Assembly (NCBI GenBank): GCA_030248135.1
Contig: JASANC010002116.1
Span: forward strand, 1-64,000
Origin: Theristus sp. LFF4_11
Lineage: Eukaryota; Nematoda; Chromadorea; Monhysterida; Xyalidae
Direction: 5' to 3'
DNA length: 64,000 nt
Shown: in pieces, positions 18,630-30,430 of the stretch
Layout of the letters: each line of letters opens with the position of its first letter
How positions within the stretch are numbered: the first letter of the stretch is position 1
The notes under the pieces: generated by a model
The model's database searches: none
What the model was told of the DNA's origin: nothing
The model's input: only the letters and a program-made list of their open reading frames with translations
Made by a program: the position numbers and the translations under genes

Positions 18630-21600
18630 TCATTTGTCACTTCCATCCACATCCTCCACCACCCTGTCCACCAAACTATCGACCAGCTCTCTCACCGCTC
18701 TCCTGTCGCCAGCTGTCACCCTGCCGATGACGTCACCATCGCCAGCTGACGGCCACCAGTCGCCATTGTCGATCGTCAGTCTCGCCCGTTTCCGCGAAAT
18801 CTCGTCCATCTGGCGCTCCATTTCCGGCGCGTACTGCATTCGAACGGCTTTCGTCAGAAATGGCAACCTCGCCAGCTGACTGAACGTCACGCGCATGTTG
18901 TCGTAGGCTATGCCTAGGTTGAGCGGGGCGCGCAGGTGGGCGTCGGAGAGGACGGGCAGTTTCGGGTAACGCCCGCTGAAGTGCGTCAGGATCAGCGACT
19001 TCGCGAACATGCGACGCGCGACACCGATCGCTTGACCGACGGTCGAGTGGCGTTTCTGTTCGGCCTTGTCCTGGAAAGGCGGTTGTGGTTTTTGTGAAAG
19101 TTCTTGTCTGAATACAGAACACTGAACTGTGCGTCATGCGCTCCACGCTTTTTTGGTTCGACACGTTCCGATTAGTGTGTATATGCCCTACAGGGCCCAA
19201 AGAAAGTAACAATGAAAAAAAATTGCCCCCTCAAGTCCACAAGACCTCCCACCTCCAGCGAGTCATCAAAAGTGGCCTCATGTATGACCAAATCGGCAGC
19301 CATGCCCCCATCCACCAGTGTCTCGCACGGTCTCGTATCGCCCGAGTACACCAGTTTACGACCGTCGTTTGTCACGGCCACCAGACCGTACGGCATCATC
19401 GCGTGCAGCACGGGCACCGCCGTCAACTGACGCAGTGAGCACGCGGCGGCGGCGGCCTGAGGAGAAAGAAAGAAAAAAAGGTAAATTGTTGGGCGGCGAG
19501 AGGGTGAACAGTTGAAGTGAAGTAAAAAGTGGAACGTTGAATAGTAGAGAGTGAGAAGTCCTGGTCTGAAGACCGGTAGGTTTTTTGGAAAAAGATTATT
19601 CAGAAGTTGTGTTGGAAAAATCTCCGTCGGAGAAGACACTGCACTCGTTTATAATAAAACCCCGCCACAAACAAACACACAGGCACACACTCACTGCTGT
19701 GTTAGTGCCTGTGCGTTCGCTTGTGCCAGTGTACCATCACAGAGTGCACCACGCTCAGACTAGAACAGTCGCCAAACCTGAAGCAACTCCAAATCAGCAT
19801 TCTTCGTGTGAATGCAGTGCGCGAAGTCGCCCAACGGTTCCATGGTCTTCGAATACAGATGGCAAATCGCAAACAGCGGTGCGCTGGCGAGCATGTACAC
19901 CGGCGTGTAGGGGAGGCCTGGAAAATGAATGCCAGTAAAAATAGGCAAAAAGAGAACGCAATGGCTCTGCAAACTGAATCAAAAAGAAGGGGGGGTGTAA
20001 AAGAACTGTCCTTTTTTAAGGCAATGGCATTGGCCGTCTATACACCTTCCACCACCAAACCATAAGTTCGACGTGAAGGTCCGTTCATATTCATACTAAC
20101 ATATACTATGCGTGTCTACTGTCTAGCAGTAGACGATACGTCAGGCTTCGTGTTGTTGCACACCAATATAATGCAGCATACGTCAGCATGACTGGAACAT
20201 AGTTGATTCGACAAAAAAGTCAAACTCAACTCTCAAATCAACCAAAACAAAACTCACCCAATTCGCGAATCGCATTCCTCCGCTCTTGCAGCACAGTGAA
20301 GATGCCCAAATAATGGTCCTGATGCATATGCGACAGAAAGACCAACTTCAAGTTGGCCAAAAGCCTTTGGCATTGTTCGCGGCCGAACAAATGGTACATC
20401 TGCTGGTGGGTGCCCTCGCCGCAGTCCAGTAGCATCGCGGCATCGTCGTTCAGATTCACCAAAATACCCGAGAGATTACGGTAGCGGCCGGGCACCGCGG
20501 AGCCGGTGCCGAGGAAACAGACCTCCGGGTAGATTTCAGCGCCGCGGAAGTCCGGCGGAAAATCTGGAAATTTGAATATTCTTTTTTTTTTTGATTCTGC
20601 GACTGACTGTGTTTGCAGACGTAGAAAGGAAACTGGTTTCCGTCTTTATGTGGCAATTCAAAACAGTCCAAGTGACCCGGCCATATTTAGGGAACACGGA
20701 GCATTTTATCAAAGTTGAATTCCCGCGTCATGCATGAAACTGCGCGCATTGAGTCTCGGTACCAAAATGAAGGATAATAACATGGTGCGATGAGAAGAGA
20801 CTAGCATTCGATAAATAATAATAACTGTTCGGAATATACACCAATGCCGTGCCGAGCGTGCGGTGTACCGTGGTGTACCTTGCCACAACTCTGTCAGGCG
20901 CGCGCACCGCAGTGTATGACCTATTTTTTAAACGTGTCCCACTGAAATGACGTCATGTGCCGCCAAACATGCGCTTGTCGTTCACAACAAACCAGACCTT
21001 CTGTTTAGCCGATTTCTTCCCGTAAACAAATGGTGAATGTCGAATCGGCCACACCAAACTGAAATTTTAGTGCCTGTAATTTGACAAACGGGCGTTGTTA
21101 AAGCAAATGACGTCATTTTAGTCCTGACACGTTTGAATAAATCCACAATACCACACCGTCGCAAGGGGCGTGTTGGCAGCTAATGGTGAGGGGGGGCATG
21201 TTTCCCAATGCCAACCATTCATCATCTTATAAAGCCGTTTATGAAACACAAGAACAAACACAAAACTTGCCCGGTGCGCACCTTTTCGAAAGTCCCCCTG
21301 CACGTAGCCAATCGCATCCGGGCTGACGGTATCGCTGTCGCTAAGAATCGCCTCTGGATCGAATCGAACCTCCGCTGCCGACGACGACTGATCTACCGTG
21401 GCAGTTGGCTTTGCGGTTTCTTTGGTCTCCTGAACAGTGTTTTGTTGAAAAACAATTTGAAAAAAATACAAAACCGGGTTATCACGAACAATGTTTTTTC
21501 CGTTTTTCTTCGCTTCTGAAGCGCTATTCATGGCGTCACTTTACACGGCGTCACCTCGCTGCACATTCATGAAGTAAAAAAACAGCGCAACTTCATACAC

Positions 21601-24600
21601 TAAACTGACGCATGCGCTTAAGCGTGCGCGAATGCATGAATGCGTGTCTTTAGAGTCATGTCATCAGGGGGTGGCATGTGTGGTAGCGTGTTAGACTTTT
21701 GTGTCTGTGCGTTCACAGGGTCAAGCCCCGCAGAGGGGAGTACATAGGAAATCATGAGCTGAGCTGAGAGACTCGACGGGCGCCCCACTCGACGGGGGGG
21801 GGTCGTTCTCGTACGCAATTCTGGGGCGGAGCTTAACCTCGGCGAAAAAGCCTCGCCTGAATCACTGCTCGTTCGTCAGAGCAACAAACTAAAATCAACC
21901 AAGTTGCATGGTGGTTCTCTGCATTTCTGCCTGGCCAACATCACATGCACAAGAGGGGTGGCCTCACTAGTGATGTTTCCCTCTTGAAAACCGCACCCAC
22001 CATGCCGACCGGCGTGGACTCGTGTTTCGAGCGCTCAAAGCGGCCCGAGCGTTTCGCGCGCGCACTCCGCAGCCAGAACGTCAACTCTGGCTCTGCATAT
22101 ACGATCGCCGCATCACCCGTCGGCAGCGCCGGCAAATCGCCCGATCGATACGAGCTGTACGCTAAGGCGGGGTGGACGAGCGGGTGCACACGGTGCATGA
22201 TCACCTGGGAGAACAGTGGGTGGAGATACAGTACAGACGAACTATGAATATAGGGAATCCGCTGATTGGTTGGTGGCCACGTGGTGCATGCTTTCTGTGC
22301 AGTTTGTACCGGAGACCCGAATGTTTGTACAGGCAACATTTTCTTTGTCAGCAATTCCACAAAAATCCAACAACTCCTGAAGACCTGTTCTGAACACTGT
22401 GAGTCTCATAACCTGGTCTCGCAACTGGTGTCAAATAAAACACAATCATGTTGCACGGTCGCACAAGCGCACAGAAGAATACGGCATTGCAGCAACGCAC
22501 ATGTTAGCCTGTGTGTTTGTTTGTGGCTGTGCAGCATTATTACTCTGTTACAACAAAGTTTATTGTGTTCAGATCGGGACTGTACCTGCTGCTTATAAAT
22601 CGCCAACGAGTGCGGTATATAAGGGGCGTCTTCATTCAGCAACAAATGCCTCGTCCGCCCACCGACATCGTGTTTCATCCAGTCTTGATATTCGCTGCTG
22701 TTGACCACATCCGACGGCGAGAAATGTACACAGAGCTCTAATTTCAACCGTCCACTTTTCGCCGCAACACAAATCCGCTGGATTTCAGCGTTTTCCCGAA
22801 GGGAGTCGAGGAATTCCCGTGCGGGGCAGTCGATCACGAGAAAGTGCTCCGGTTGTTCCCGTTGGTTGATGACGTCAGACGGTTGAATGGTGCGACCATC
22901 GTTTAGGGTTACTGATTCGCCTGAAAAAAGTTTTGAAATCGAGTTTTTTTTCATCAACAAAGCAGCATGGTATGGCTTAACTTAAGAATAAGGGTGATGC
23001 AAAGGGTCCGGATTGGAGAACTTTTCCCCGCGAAAATCTGGAAACTTTCAGTCTCTGCTCGGTTTCAAAAAGCTGTTGTTTTGCGATTTTCAGGCACTTT
23101 TGTGTGGCACATTTTGAAGGTAATTTACAATAACCAGTTGTGCTTTTGATTTTAACACAGACTCTACAGTTTATTACAGTGAGACGTTTTTTTCACATTC
23201 GGAAATTTAGAAGCGGTTGAAACTGACGCGTCTTGTTACCAATTTCACCGTACATCAGAGGCGTTCAACTTTCCCGCCAAACTTTTTCGAAAATTCTCGC
23301 CAAAACCGACCGCTCTGCAGCGCGCCAATCAGCGGCCCAAACGGCACCTTCAGCTCGATGCAGCGTTTCACGTCGATTTTCCCGAGTTTCGGGTGCAACT
23401 GGACGAAATAGCAGACGGCCACGTGCGAGTCGTTCGAGGCCGAGGCTGCTGCGGTGCCTTGAAGGACCCGTTTTACGGAGTCCTTGATTTCTAGGCCCGG
23501 TAGATCGGGCATATTCACGTCCTGATTGTCCTGAATGAGGAAAACAATGAATTAGGCCAAATGAAAACCGGGAACAGAACAATAAATAGTGAACGTGAAA
23601 AAAATGTTATATCAGGTTGGGTTGACTTAAAATTACCGATACCTCCAAATCGCCCACAGGCGCATCACCAGACGAATCGTGTAACCTTAGAACAGTCTCC
23701 GACGAAGTTGGGCCCTCGGTTTTGTTGAAAATTTCGATCGCTTGCACCTGAAAAAAATGACCGGTGATACAGCGCTTGCTCCCCGCGACCTGCGGGTTAA
23801 AACAAAAAAAAACAAAATCTTTGGCTTCGTGTCATCCTCGACCAAATGACGAAAGTGCTTATCAAAAAACTGCTCGGTTATTGCGGGTCTGCTCCCGCGG
23901 TACCCCGCAGCGGTCACCCTCTAACACCGCTCACCTTGACCACGCCATCGTCGAAGCACCTCCCCTCGTCCGTGGCCGTATCGCGATGCGTCCCATCGAT
24001 GTTCATCTTCTGATCGGCGTATGGTCGCACAGCGTTCAGAACGTTCATCGCGTTTGATGGACCGTGCACCGTGAAACGTTTCTGTCCCGCGGCCTGATTG
24101 GATGGTGAATTGGTGTTTGTCTTGTGCTTTTGGGGGGGGGGGGTTTGGTTGATTGGGCCCAGAGATTCCGTTTTATCGCAAAGAAATACAACGCAAGGGG
24201 AGCGATGGTGCACGCCACCGTCGCAAGCTGAGCTTCTTGGTATCCCGGCAGGTACACTCCCTGGCACACCCGCCTTACAGCGGCGCTAAACGCGCGTACC
24301 ATTTTTCGGGGAGCTCGCAGGAAAATCAGCCGATATGACTGCTATGCAGCTTTCGGCGCAACACCGAGCTGATTAGTTACATGCAACACTCGTCAGCTCA
24401 GCCGCAAAACAACAACAATTCAATGCAGCTAACTAAACCACCGGACTTTGACACCTTCGAGCTTTTGGAATCGGTGGAGAAGACAAGAGCTGTGGACAAC
24501 ATGGACTTTTACTTTTGAACTATTACATGCAGGGTTGGCATGAAAAAAACGGTTTTTACTGGTGAAAATACGGTTTTTTACCACGATTTGAAAAAAAAAC

Positions 24601-25570
24601 GGTATTTTGCCAACCTTAATTAATTACATGAACCACTTTACTCTTAGCTCACCTGTAACGTGAGCGCAAAACCAGGCAAACCGCCGCTGCGCGACCAGGA
24701 TGATCGCGTCATGAAGATGTGCTCCATGCGAGACACGGAGACTGAATGCTCTTGGAACAAACGTGTCACCCCCTCGGGACAGTTGAACAGGTAGACTGTT
24801 TGCGTGGTTCTGTGTGAGAGATGGGAATGGGTGGTGGTTTTTTTGAGACACTTTGAATTGGTTACGTATCCGAAGAAAAAACAATGGGCGTTTGGCTCAA
24901 ATGAACAAAAAACATCACAATCGTTGCCCCAACCAACTTCAGCACAATACATTTCCCGTATCCGTAGCAGCCACTCTGTACAACCCGAATGGACGCCTCT
25001 GCCGCAGCTGTGGTCGTGATCAGTTTTAGGGTCTGCAAAGACTGACAAGTTTTTTTGGTAAATTTTGCATGAAAATTGAAATTGATTGATTGATCGTTTG
25101 CTTTCACTGAATGAAAATGACGACTCTCGGGAAATCGGAATCAATTTTTGCAGTGGTGGTGGTGGACAACACTAAAAATGATACACTAAACCAATTGAAA
25201 TCCAAACAATCAGCAGATCTCCAATCACATTTCGAAACAACAAAATAACCGATCACAATGCATAAACGCAATCAAGCAAAAACGCTACCTCTAAAGTTTT
25301 TACCCGTTTCTTATCAGCGGCCAGTTCCAATCGATTCGACAATTGTGACCTGACAATTGATTCGGACTCCGCTTCCGCACCAACATTCGGTCTTGTTTTT
25401 GGGCCAGATCTTTGTTGTGATGTCGTTTTGTTGTTCAATTCGCAGTTTTCCGGCTCAGCTGCCACAGCAGGTGAGTTTTTCGATTCTGAAAACGATACCG
25501 CGTCGCAGCTTTGCGTCAGCAGAATCGCTGTGTTGTCGTTCATTTCGGCCATCTTTCGTTTTTTTGGCAT
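18630..25570 (-). CDS. ELAC2: ribonuclease Z, long form (tRNase Z, ELAC2)
   Basis: Thirteen minus-strand exons: 25570-25289, 25032-24938, 24809-24653, 24093-23935, 23747-23643, 23530-23311, 22920-22586, 22204-22001, 21429-21282, 20563-20258, 19917-19778, 19456-19253 and 19070-18630. All phases agree and give 931 residues. The enzyme cuts the 3' trailer from pre-tRNAs in nucleus and mitochondria. The N-terminal half holds the degenerate domain (YLFNCPEGVTRLFQEHS). The C-terminal half is the active metallo-beta-lactamase domain: FLGTGSAVPGRYRN, LLDCGEGTH, the zinc motif SHMHQDH, YSGDTRPCE, IHEATF and LTHFSGRY. The annotated start begins PKKRK, a likely nuclear signal. The same frame is open upstream to ATGs at 25843 and 25930, which would add a basic, presequence-like leader. 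It is divergent from TRMT5. Confidence 0.95.
20586..20775. mobile_element. MITE, family F, copy 3
   Basis: TTTGATTCTGCGACTGACTG and GACGTAGAAAGGAAACTGGT at the left; GCGCATTGAGTCTCGGTACC at the right. It starts just upstream of the ELAC2 exon 10 acceptor. Confidence 0.75.
20915..21150. mobile_element. TA-flanked MITE, family A copy 2
   Basis: Inverted relative to 1373-1610 and matching it almost end to end, including both TGACGTCA-bearing arms and the TTTACGGGAAGAA-type centre. It is in ELAC2 intron 9. Confidence 0.8.
21640..21875 (+). mobile_element. degenerate tRNA-derived SINE, family S
   Basis: GTGGTAGCGTGTTAGACTTT, a B-box-like remnant (GTCAAGCCCCG) and the family tail GGGGCGGAGCTTAACCTCGGCGAAAAAGCC are recognisable. 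It is more diverged than the other copies. It is in ELAC2 intron 8. Confidence 0.5.
22232..22330. repeat. family C element, one arm
   Basis: GCTGATTGGTTGGTGGCCAC, then GTGGTGCATGCTTTCTGTGC; the closing arm is missing. It is in ELAC2 intron 7. Confidence 0.5.
24530..24622. mobile_element. miniature hAT-like element
   Basis: CAGGGTTGGCATGAAAAAAA and TTTTGCCAACCTT are inverted ends of a roughly 90-bp element related to 11148-11935 (same AAACGG/CCGTTT words). The 8-bp direct repeat ATTACATG flanks it at 24522-24529 and 24623-24630. It is in ELAC2 intron 3. Confidence 0.7.
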
Positions 25571-26623
25571 CGTCGGCGTCGTCGAGTTCAAACGAATCGT
25601 GCTTTTCGACAATTCACAACCAGTTGAGCAAAGAGTCAAAGAGTTTGTTGAAATCACAAATTTAAAACGTTGAAGTTGAAGAGAGTGCTCATAACAGTGA
25701 TTTCTCAATGCATGATGAACATTTACACTTGGATTGCGCAATTTTGAGCAACGAATGAAGATTTTCCGCACGCAAACGTCACAAATAGCAAGATCGGCGC
25801 AAAGTTTCTGCCGAAATATTGGATTCAATCGACGAAAATTCATCCAAACAAAGAGTTTATATGTGAAATGCGCGTTTTCCCCGGCTGCGCGCGCAGAGTG
25901 TATCAGATCAGTGTATGCTTCATCAAACAAAAATCAAAATAAATAAAAAATTTGCGAAAGCCGAGATTTTGGCGGTTGGCCTACATGTTTAAACGACGGT
26001 TTAAAGACATTTGCGTTAAAAGACATTTACCTAGAAACTAACTGCGTGTTTAACGGTTAAAATAAACTACAATTCTCCGAATATGTCCTAAACCTAATCC
26101 TAAGCAAAGCCTGAGCCTAATCCTAATTCTAAATTCAGCCCTAAGCCTAAGCCAAGCCTTTTCAGAAGTGCGGTGCATGAGCAAATAGCGCACGTAACCA
26201 CTCCAGGGAAGGGAATCCATTCCATAATCCTAATCCTGTTTAAACATGTAACATTAGGGATTTTGGCCAATTCAAAAAATTATCTAAATTTTTTGCTACT
26301 TTATTTTTTCTTTGCTACTTTATTTTTTGAAAGCTACTTTATTTTTTCTTTGCTACTTTATTTTTTCTTTGCTACTTTATTTTTTGAAAGCTACTCTATC
26401 CACAAAAATGCTCTAAAAACCTTATTTTTGGCTCAATTTTTTGAAAGTTCAGCAAAAAAATTCTTTGACATTACCTTGTAAAACCGTCAGCTGTCGATTT
26501 TGGACCAGTGCTTTGATTTTGATTGGGGACAATAGGCTGTTTGATGGTCAAACGGAAAAGGTGCGAATAAGAACGGGTGAACGCAATCACGCAATAGACT
26601 CTGTCTCTCAACAACTCCAGGCG
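25571..26623. promoter_or_regulatory. divergent ELAC2-TRMT5 intergenic region
   Basis: About 1.05 kb separates the two start codons. It contains the open upstream frame of ELAC2, a run of degenerate CCTAAGCCTAA words (about 26080-26160) and six tandem copies of an 18-19-bp unit GCTACTTTATTTTTTCTTT (26290-26395). I saw no clear TATA box. A shared promoter is inferred from orientation only. Confidence 0.4.
26290..26395. repeat. GCTACTTTATTTTTT tandem repeat
   Basis: Six near-identical 18-19-bp units alternate TTCTTT and TTGAAA spacers. It lies in the ELAC2-TRMT5 intergenic region. Confidence 0.85.
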
Positions 26624-29600
26624 ATGCCGCGACACACTCTGTGGCGAGTGCTGTGCGACGTCGACACCGTTCGCGGAACGACGAAATTGAATCGGGCGAA
26701 CTTCGAGCGCACGATCGAGCTGCCGTGCGTGACGTTGCCCAACCGCGAATTGAATCGGTTCATGGGCTGCGTCAAGGATTACCTCGTATATGGACTGTCA
26801 AAGGTGTGAGTTTTGTGCTTGTCTTGTCTGTTGTCTCGAATTTCTTCCTGTCATCTCGCTCCATTCAGATTTCTGTCCGCGACAAGATCACTAGTGCCAG
26901 TGCGTACTAAAAAAGCAAGCTTGCGTCATTGAAGCTTGGACTGAATTGTGTTTTGGCAATGGAATAAATGCAATGAAATGAAACCCACAATTTTTCGACC
27001 GCCCCTTCGGAATGCTTACGGTTCACCCCGAGACGCAGGTGCTGGTACCCCACAGCGCCCTTTCGTACGTGAAGCTGCGACGTTTTTGCTCCATGAATGT
27101 GTGCGATGAAGTGACCCGCGCGCTTCAACCTCCATGACTGGCGCTTTACTCTCTTTGCAAACAGTTCTATTTGTTTAAGCGGAGTATTTATCATGCTCTC
27201 TTTAACATGAGAGTCATAACATAACTTTAACTTTTTTGATAAGTCATGATAATTTTTCTGTCATTTTCATCATCCGATTTTTCAGCTAAAACCGGTTCAG
27301 TCAATCGCGGACGATTCGGCAAACGGTCATTCCCCTCAATCGTCCCGTCTTCTGCTTGATCCGGAAAAATTCACGTCGGAAACGCGAGAGACCCTCGAGA
27401 AAAAAGCGGAAATTCTGAACGTGAAAATCGATTTCAGCAGCGTCCATCTTGAGCTCAATTACTGGAATTATCCGGCTAAAAGTGTGCTCGACATGATTTT
27501 ACCCCGGGGCCAGCAGATTGGGGCGTTCAGTCAAGTTGGGCACATTGTGCACCTGAATCTCCGCGACGAACATCAACCGTATAAATCGGTTTGGGTGGTT
27601 TCTTTTTATGTTAAGGCTTTTAGGTTCTTTTAGGACCGGTTCAGTTAGGCTATTTTGAATTGCCACACAAAAGATTGAAAGTAGTTTCCTTTCTACGGCT
27701 GCACACGCGCTGAGTCGCAGAACCCAAAAAATACTGATAATACCAGAAAGCAGCAAGCTTCGTTTGCCAAACGAGCGCGAGCATGAACCAAACGTAAATG
27801 GTGCGAGCTTGCCCCCCCCCCACTGTTTCAATCGTTTCACCCAGGTGATTGGTCATGTTCTACTGGATAAAACGCCCGGTTGCAAGACGGTCGTCAATAA
27901 AGCGGATGTCATTGGAGGCAGTAAATTCCGCAACTTTCAACTTGAACTGCTGGCCGGCCAAGAGAATTTCGTGACGGTGGCAAAGGAGAATGATCTGGCG
28001 TTTGAATTGGACTTCTCGAAGGTTGTGGTTCGGTTTTATGTTTTTTTTTGGTTCAGCTCTCCTTTTTCTTTCATTAATTGACTGTACTTGAATTTACTTG
28101 GTAAAATAGCGTCAGACAGACAGTCGTTTGAAATTTGGAGATACTTTTCAGTTCGGTCCACCACTAATTTCAATATCATATGCAAATGCAATTAGCTGAT
28201 TGGTTCGATGGGGATCACGTGATCAGCAGCCAATCAGCTATTTGGATATGTTTTAGAGGTAGACTGTATCTGACTGCGCAATGTTCGGTTTGAAAATCAA
28301 CAAGTAAAAAACAGCAAATAGAAATGGTCTTCAGGAGTCGCTAGAATTAAGAAAAAAGGTAATAAAAATTTTGAAAAAAAATCCGAATTTTGTCGCAGGT
28401 CTTCTGGAATCCGCGTCTCGGCACCGAACATGCGCGCCTGCTGCGTGATCACGTGACCAAAAATGACGTCATCTATGACGTGTTCGCCGGCGTCGGTCCG
28501 TTCTCGCTGTTGGCGGCGAGGAAACACGGGTGTACGGTATTTTCGAACGATCTGAATCCGGACTCGGTCGAGTATTTGCGGAAGAACTGCAAGAGGAATA
28601 AAGTTCAGTTGGCTGCGATCACGCAGTTGGATGGGGCTGAGTTCATACGAACGGTGGCGCGCGAGGATTTGGAGAAGAGGTTAGGGTGGATTGGGTTGTT
28701 TTGGATTAGGGTTAGGGTGGATTGGGTTGTTTTGGAGAAGAGGTTAGGGTTAGGGTGGATTGGGTTGTTTTGGATTAGGGTTAGGGTGGATTGGGTTGTT
28801 TTGGAGAGCTGGCGAAAAAAACGGGGTTAGGGTTAGGGTGGATTGGGTTGTTTTGGAGAGCTGGCGAAAAAACGGGGTTTTTCAGAAAGGGTGTGTAGAT
28901 CTGATTCACAGTTACCCTCGTGGCCTGGTGGTAGTGCGTTAGACTACAGTCTGTGCGCTCGGGGGTTCGAGCCCCGCCGAGGGGTATGTAGGCACTTAAT
29001 GACAGAGAAAACTCGATGGGCGCCCTACTCAGTGGCGTTATGTACGCTTCTCTGGGTTAGCCCTGGCGAAAAACATCGCCGAAAAATCTCAACAGCAACA
29101 ACAACAACACACGTAAAGTGTAACGTCGGTTTTTTGCAAAAATATGGTTGTAAAAACCTGCCACACCCAGTCAAAAGAACGTTCAAAATTTCATCAGAAC
29201 CAGATTTGCAACCTACTGTGGTTTTCAACGAAGAGACCAGTTAGGCTTTGGTTTGGCTGGTCCATGAGATTACAGGGTATCCGAAAAGTACTGGACTGAC
29301 ATTTTGACGCCAAAAACGTTGCAAAAAGTTCAAACAAGTTCATCTTGTTCAATTCCAGGCTGCTTGACTCACATCAAGCAAGCGGCAGTCGCGAGGATTC
29401 AAGCAGCGATTCAAATTCGAACCGGAAGCCACCCAAACCGGAGTATCGGTGTCACGCTATCATGAACCTCCCATCGATGGCGCCCTCGTTTCTCTCCAGT
29501 TTTCATGGGCTTTTGGCGGAGTTTTACCGAAATTCCACCAATCAACAATCACTTCGAGTTGACGTCAAAAATCGACCCGACTTTTTCGTACACTGTTATT

Positions 29601-29899
29601 TATTCACGAAAAACGCCGCAAATCCCAGAAATACCGCAATTGAAATCGTCAGCACCGAACTGTTGTCGCGGCGAGGGTGCCCGCAATCCGGTGTACCACC
29701 ACCGCCGCCACGGTCGCTGGTGGATGTGCTCGCGGTACACCACGTGCGGACGGTTGCTTCAGAGAAGGAAATGATGTGCGTTTCGGTGAAATTAAGCGAT
29801 GCTGTTTTGTTGGGAGATGATGAGACTTTTAGCGGTGGGGATTGTGATACTGATTTAGATTCAGGGGCTCATGGTGTGAAACGGGTGAGGATCGGGTGA
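26624..29899 (+). CDS. TRMT5: tRNA (guanine-37-N1)-methyltransferase
   Basis: Five exons: 26624-26803, 27286-27588, 27845-28021, 28399-28679 and 29359-29899. Phases agree and give 493 residues (human about 509). The enzyme methylates N1 of G37 next to the anticodon, using S-adenosylmethionine, in cytosol and mitochondria. Visible motifs are the N-terminal VRGTTKLNRANF, IGAFSQVGHIVHLNLRD, GHVLLDKTPGCKTVVNK, FDFSK-type ELDFSK, FWNPRLGTEH, the SAM loop DVFAGVGPF, the acidic NDLNPDSVEYL, and the catalytic NLPSMAPSF. The tail ends GVKRVRIG. The start ATG sits right after a CCAG/GC acceptor-like site, so a longer N-terminus or an upstream exon with a targeting peptide is possible; the frame is open back to 26441. 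Intron 4 begins with a TTAGGG-type minisatellite. Confidence 0.94.
27606..27735. mobile_element. MITE, family F, reversed fragment
   Basis: Reads as the complement of the family: GTAGTTTCCTTTCTACGGCT and GAGTCGCAGAACC. It is in TRMT5 intron 2. Confidence 0.6.
28170..28268. repeat. family C element, short copy
   Basis: ATGCAATTAGCTGATTGGTT is mirrored by AGCAGCCAATCAGCTATTTG around GGGGATCACGTGATC. It is in TRMT5 intron 3. Confidence 0.65.
28680..28880. repeat. TTAGGG-bearing minisatellite at a splice donor
   Basis: Units of about 34 bp (GGTTAGGGTGGATTGGGTTGTTTTGGA) repeat five to six times immediately after TRMT5 exon 4. One unit also repeats the exon end GGAGAAGAG/GTTAGGG at about 28734. 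Confidence 0.85.
28912..29112 (+). mobile_element. tRNA-derived SINE, family S, copy 1
   Basis: A tRNA-like head carries the A box TGGCCTGGTGGTAGTGCG and the B box GGGTTCGAGCCCCG. The body includes CACTTAATGACAGAGAAAAC and TCTCTGGGTTAGCCCTGGCG, and the tail is CAACAACAACAACAC. Copies are at 34172-34347 (-), 41897-42082 (+), 63826-63990 (-) and a degenerate one at 21640. It is in TRMT5 intron 4. Confidence 0.85.
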
Positions 29900-30007
29900 A
29901 ATTGGTGATATTGTGTTCGTTTGTTTTTATGTTTGTAAAGTCCTTGTCTGAAAACCTGGCAATCGGCGTATGAGTAGTATGACAGTAATTTTGCACAGTG
30001 ACTAAAG

Positions 30008-30078
30008 AGACATTCATGAAGCAGTATTTAGTGACGCGTAGCTGTAGGTCACTAAATACTGCGTCATGAATGCCCCTT
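30008..30078. repeat. hairpin element, family E
   Basis: CATTCATGAAGCAGTATTTA pairs with TAAATACTGCGTCATGAATG around GTGACGCGTAGCTGTAGGTC. It lies about 110 bp past the TRMT5 stop. Confidence 0.8.
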
Positions 30079-30430
30079 TACAAACTCACGCACACGCGAT
30101 GTAGCGCACATGTCATTGTATGCGCCTGTGTGTTTGACTGTGCAACATTGCCGTGTTAACAGAACAGTGCACTGTTTTCAGACTGGACTTCCATTATTGT
30201 AAGTGTATTGATGGTGAAAATAAAATCACAATCTGGGTCGTTGTTTATTTGTTAGTTGTTTTAGTGAATGCGGAAAACTGTCCGTCCGTACGTTCCCTAC
30301 ATTGTTTGCTGTCACGCATTGTTCGGTGCAACTTTATCTTGGCACTGGTCAAACTTTAACTCAGTTTGCAGATTCAAAATTCGAATTTCCGTTCGAAAAT
30401 ATTCAAAATGGTGCTACCCGGCTTCGGATT

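Noticed and set aside
28920..28990. A possible tRNA gene with anticodon loop near GACTACAGTC
   Set aside because: The same head and body recur at four other places, so it is a SINE rather than a single-copy tRNA gene.
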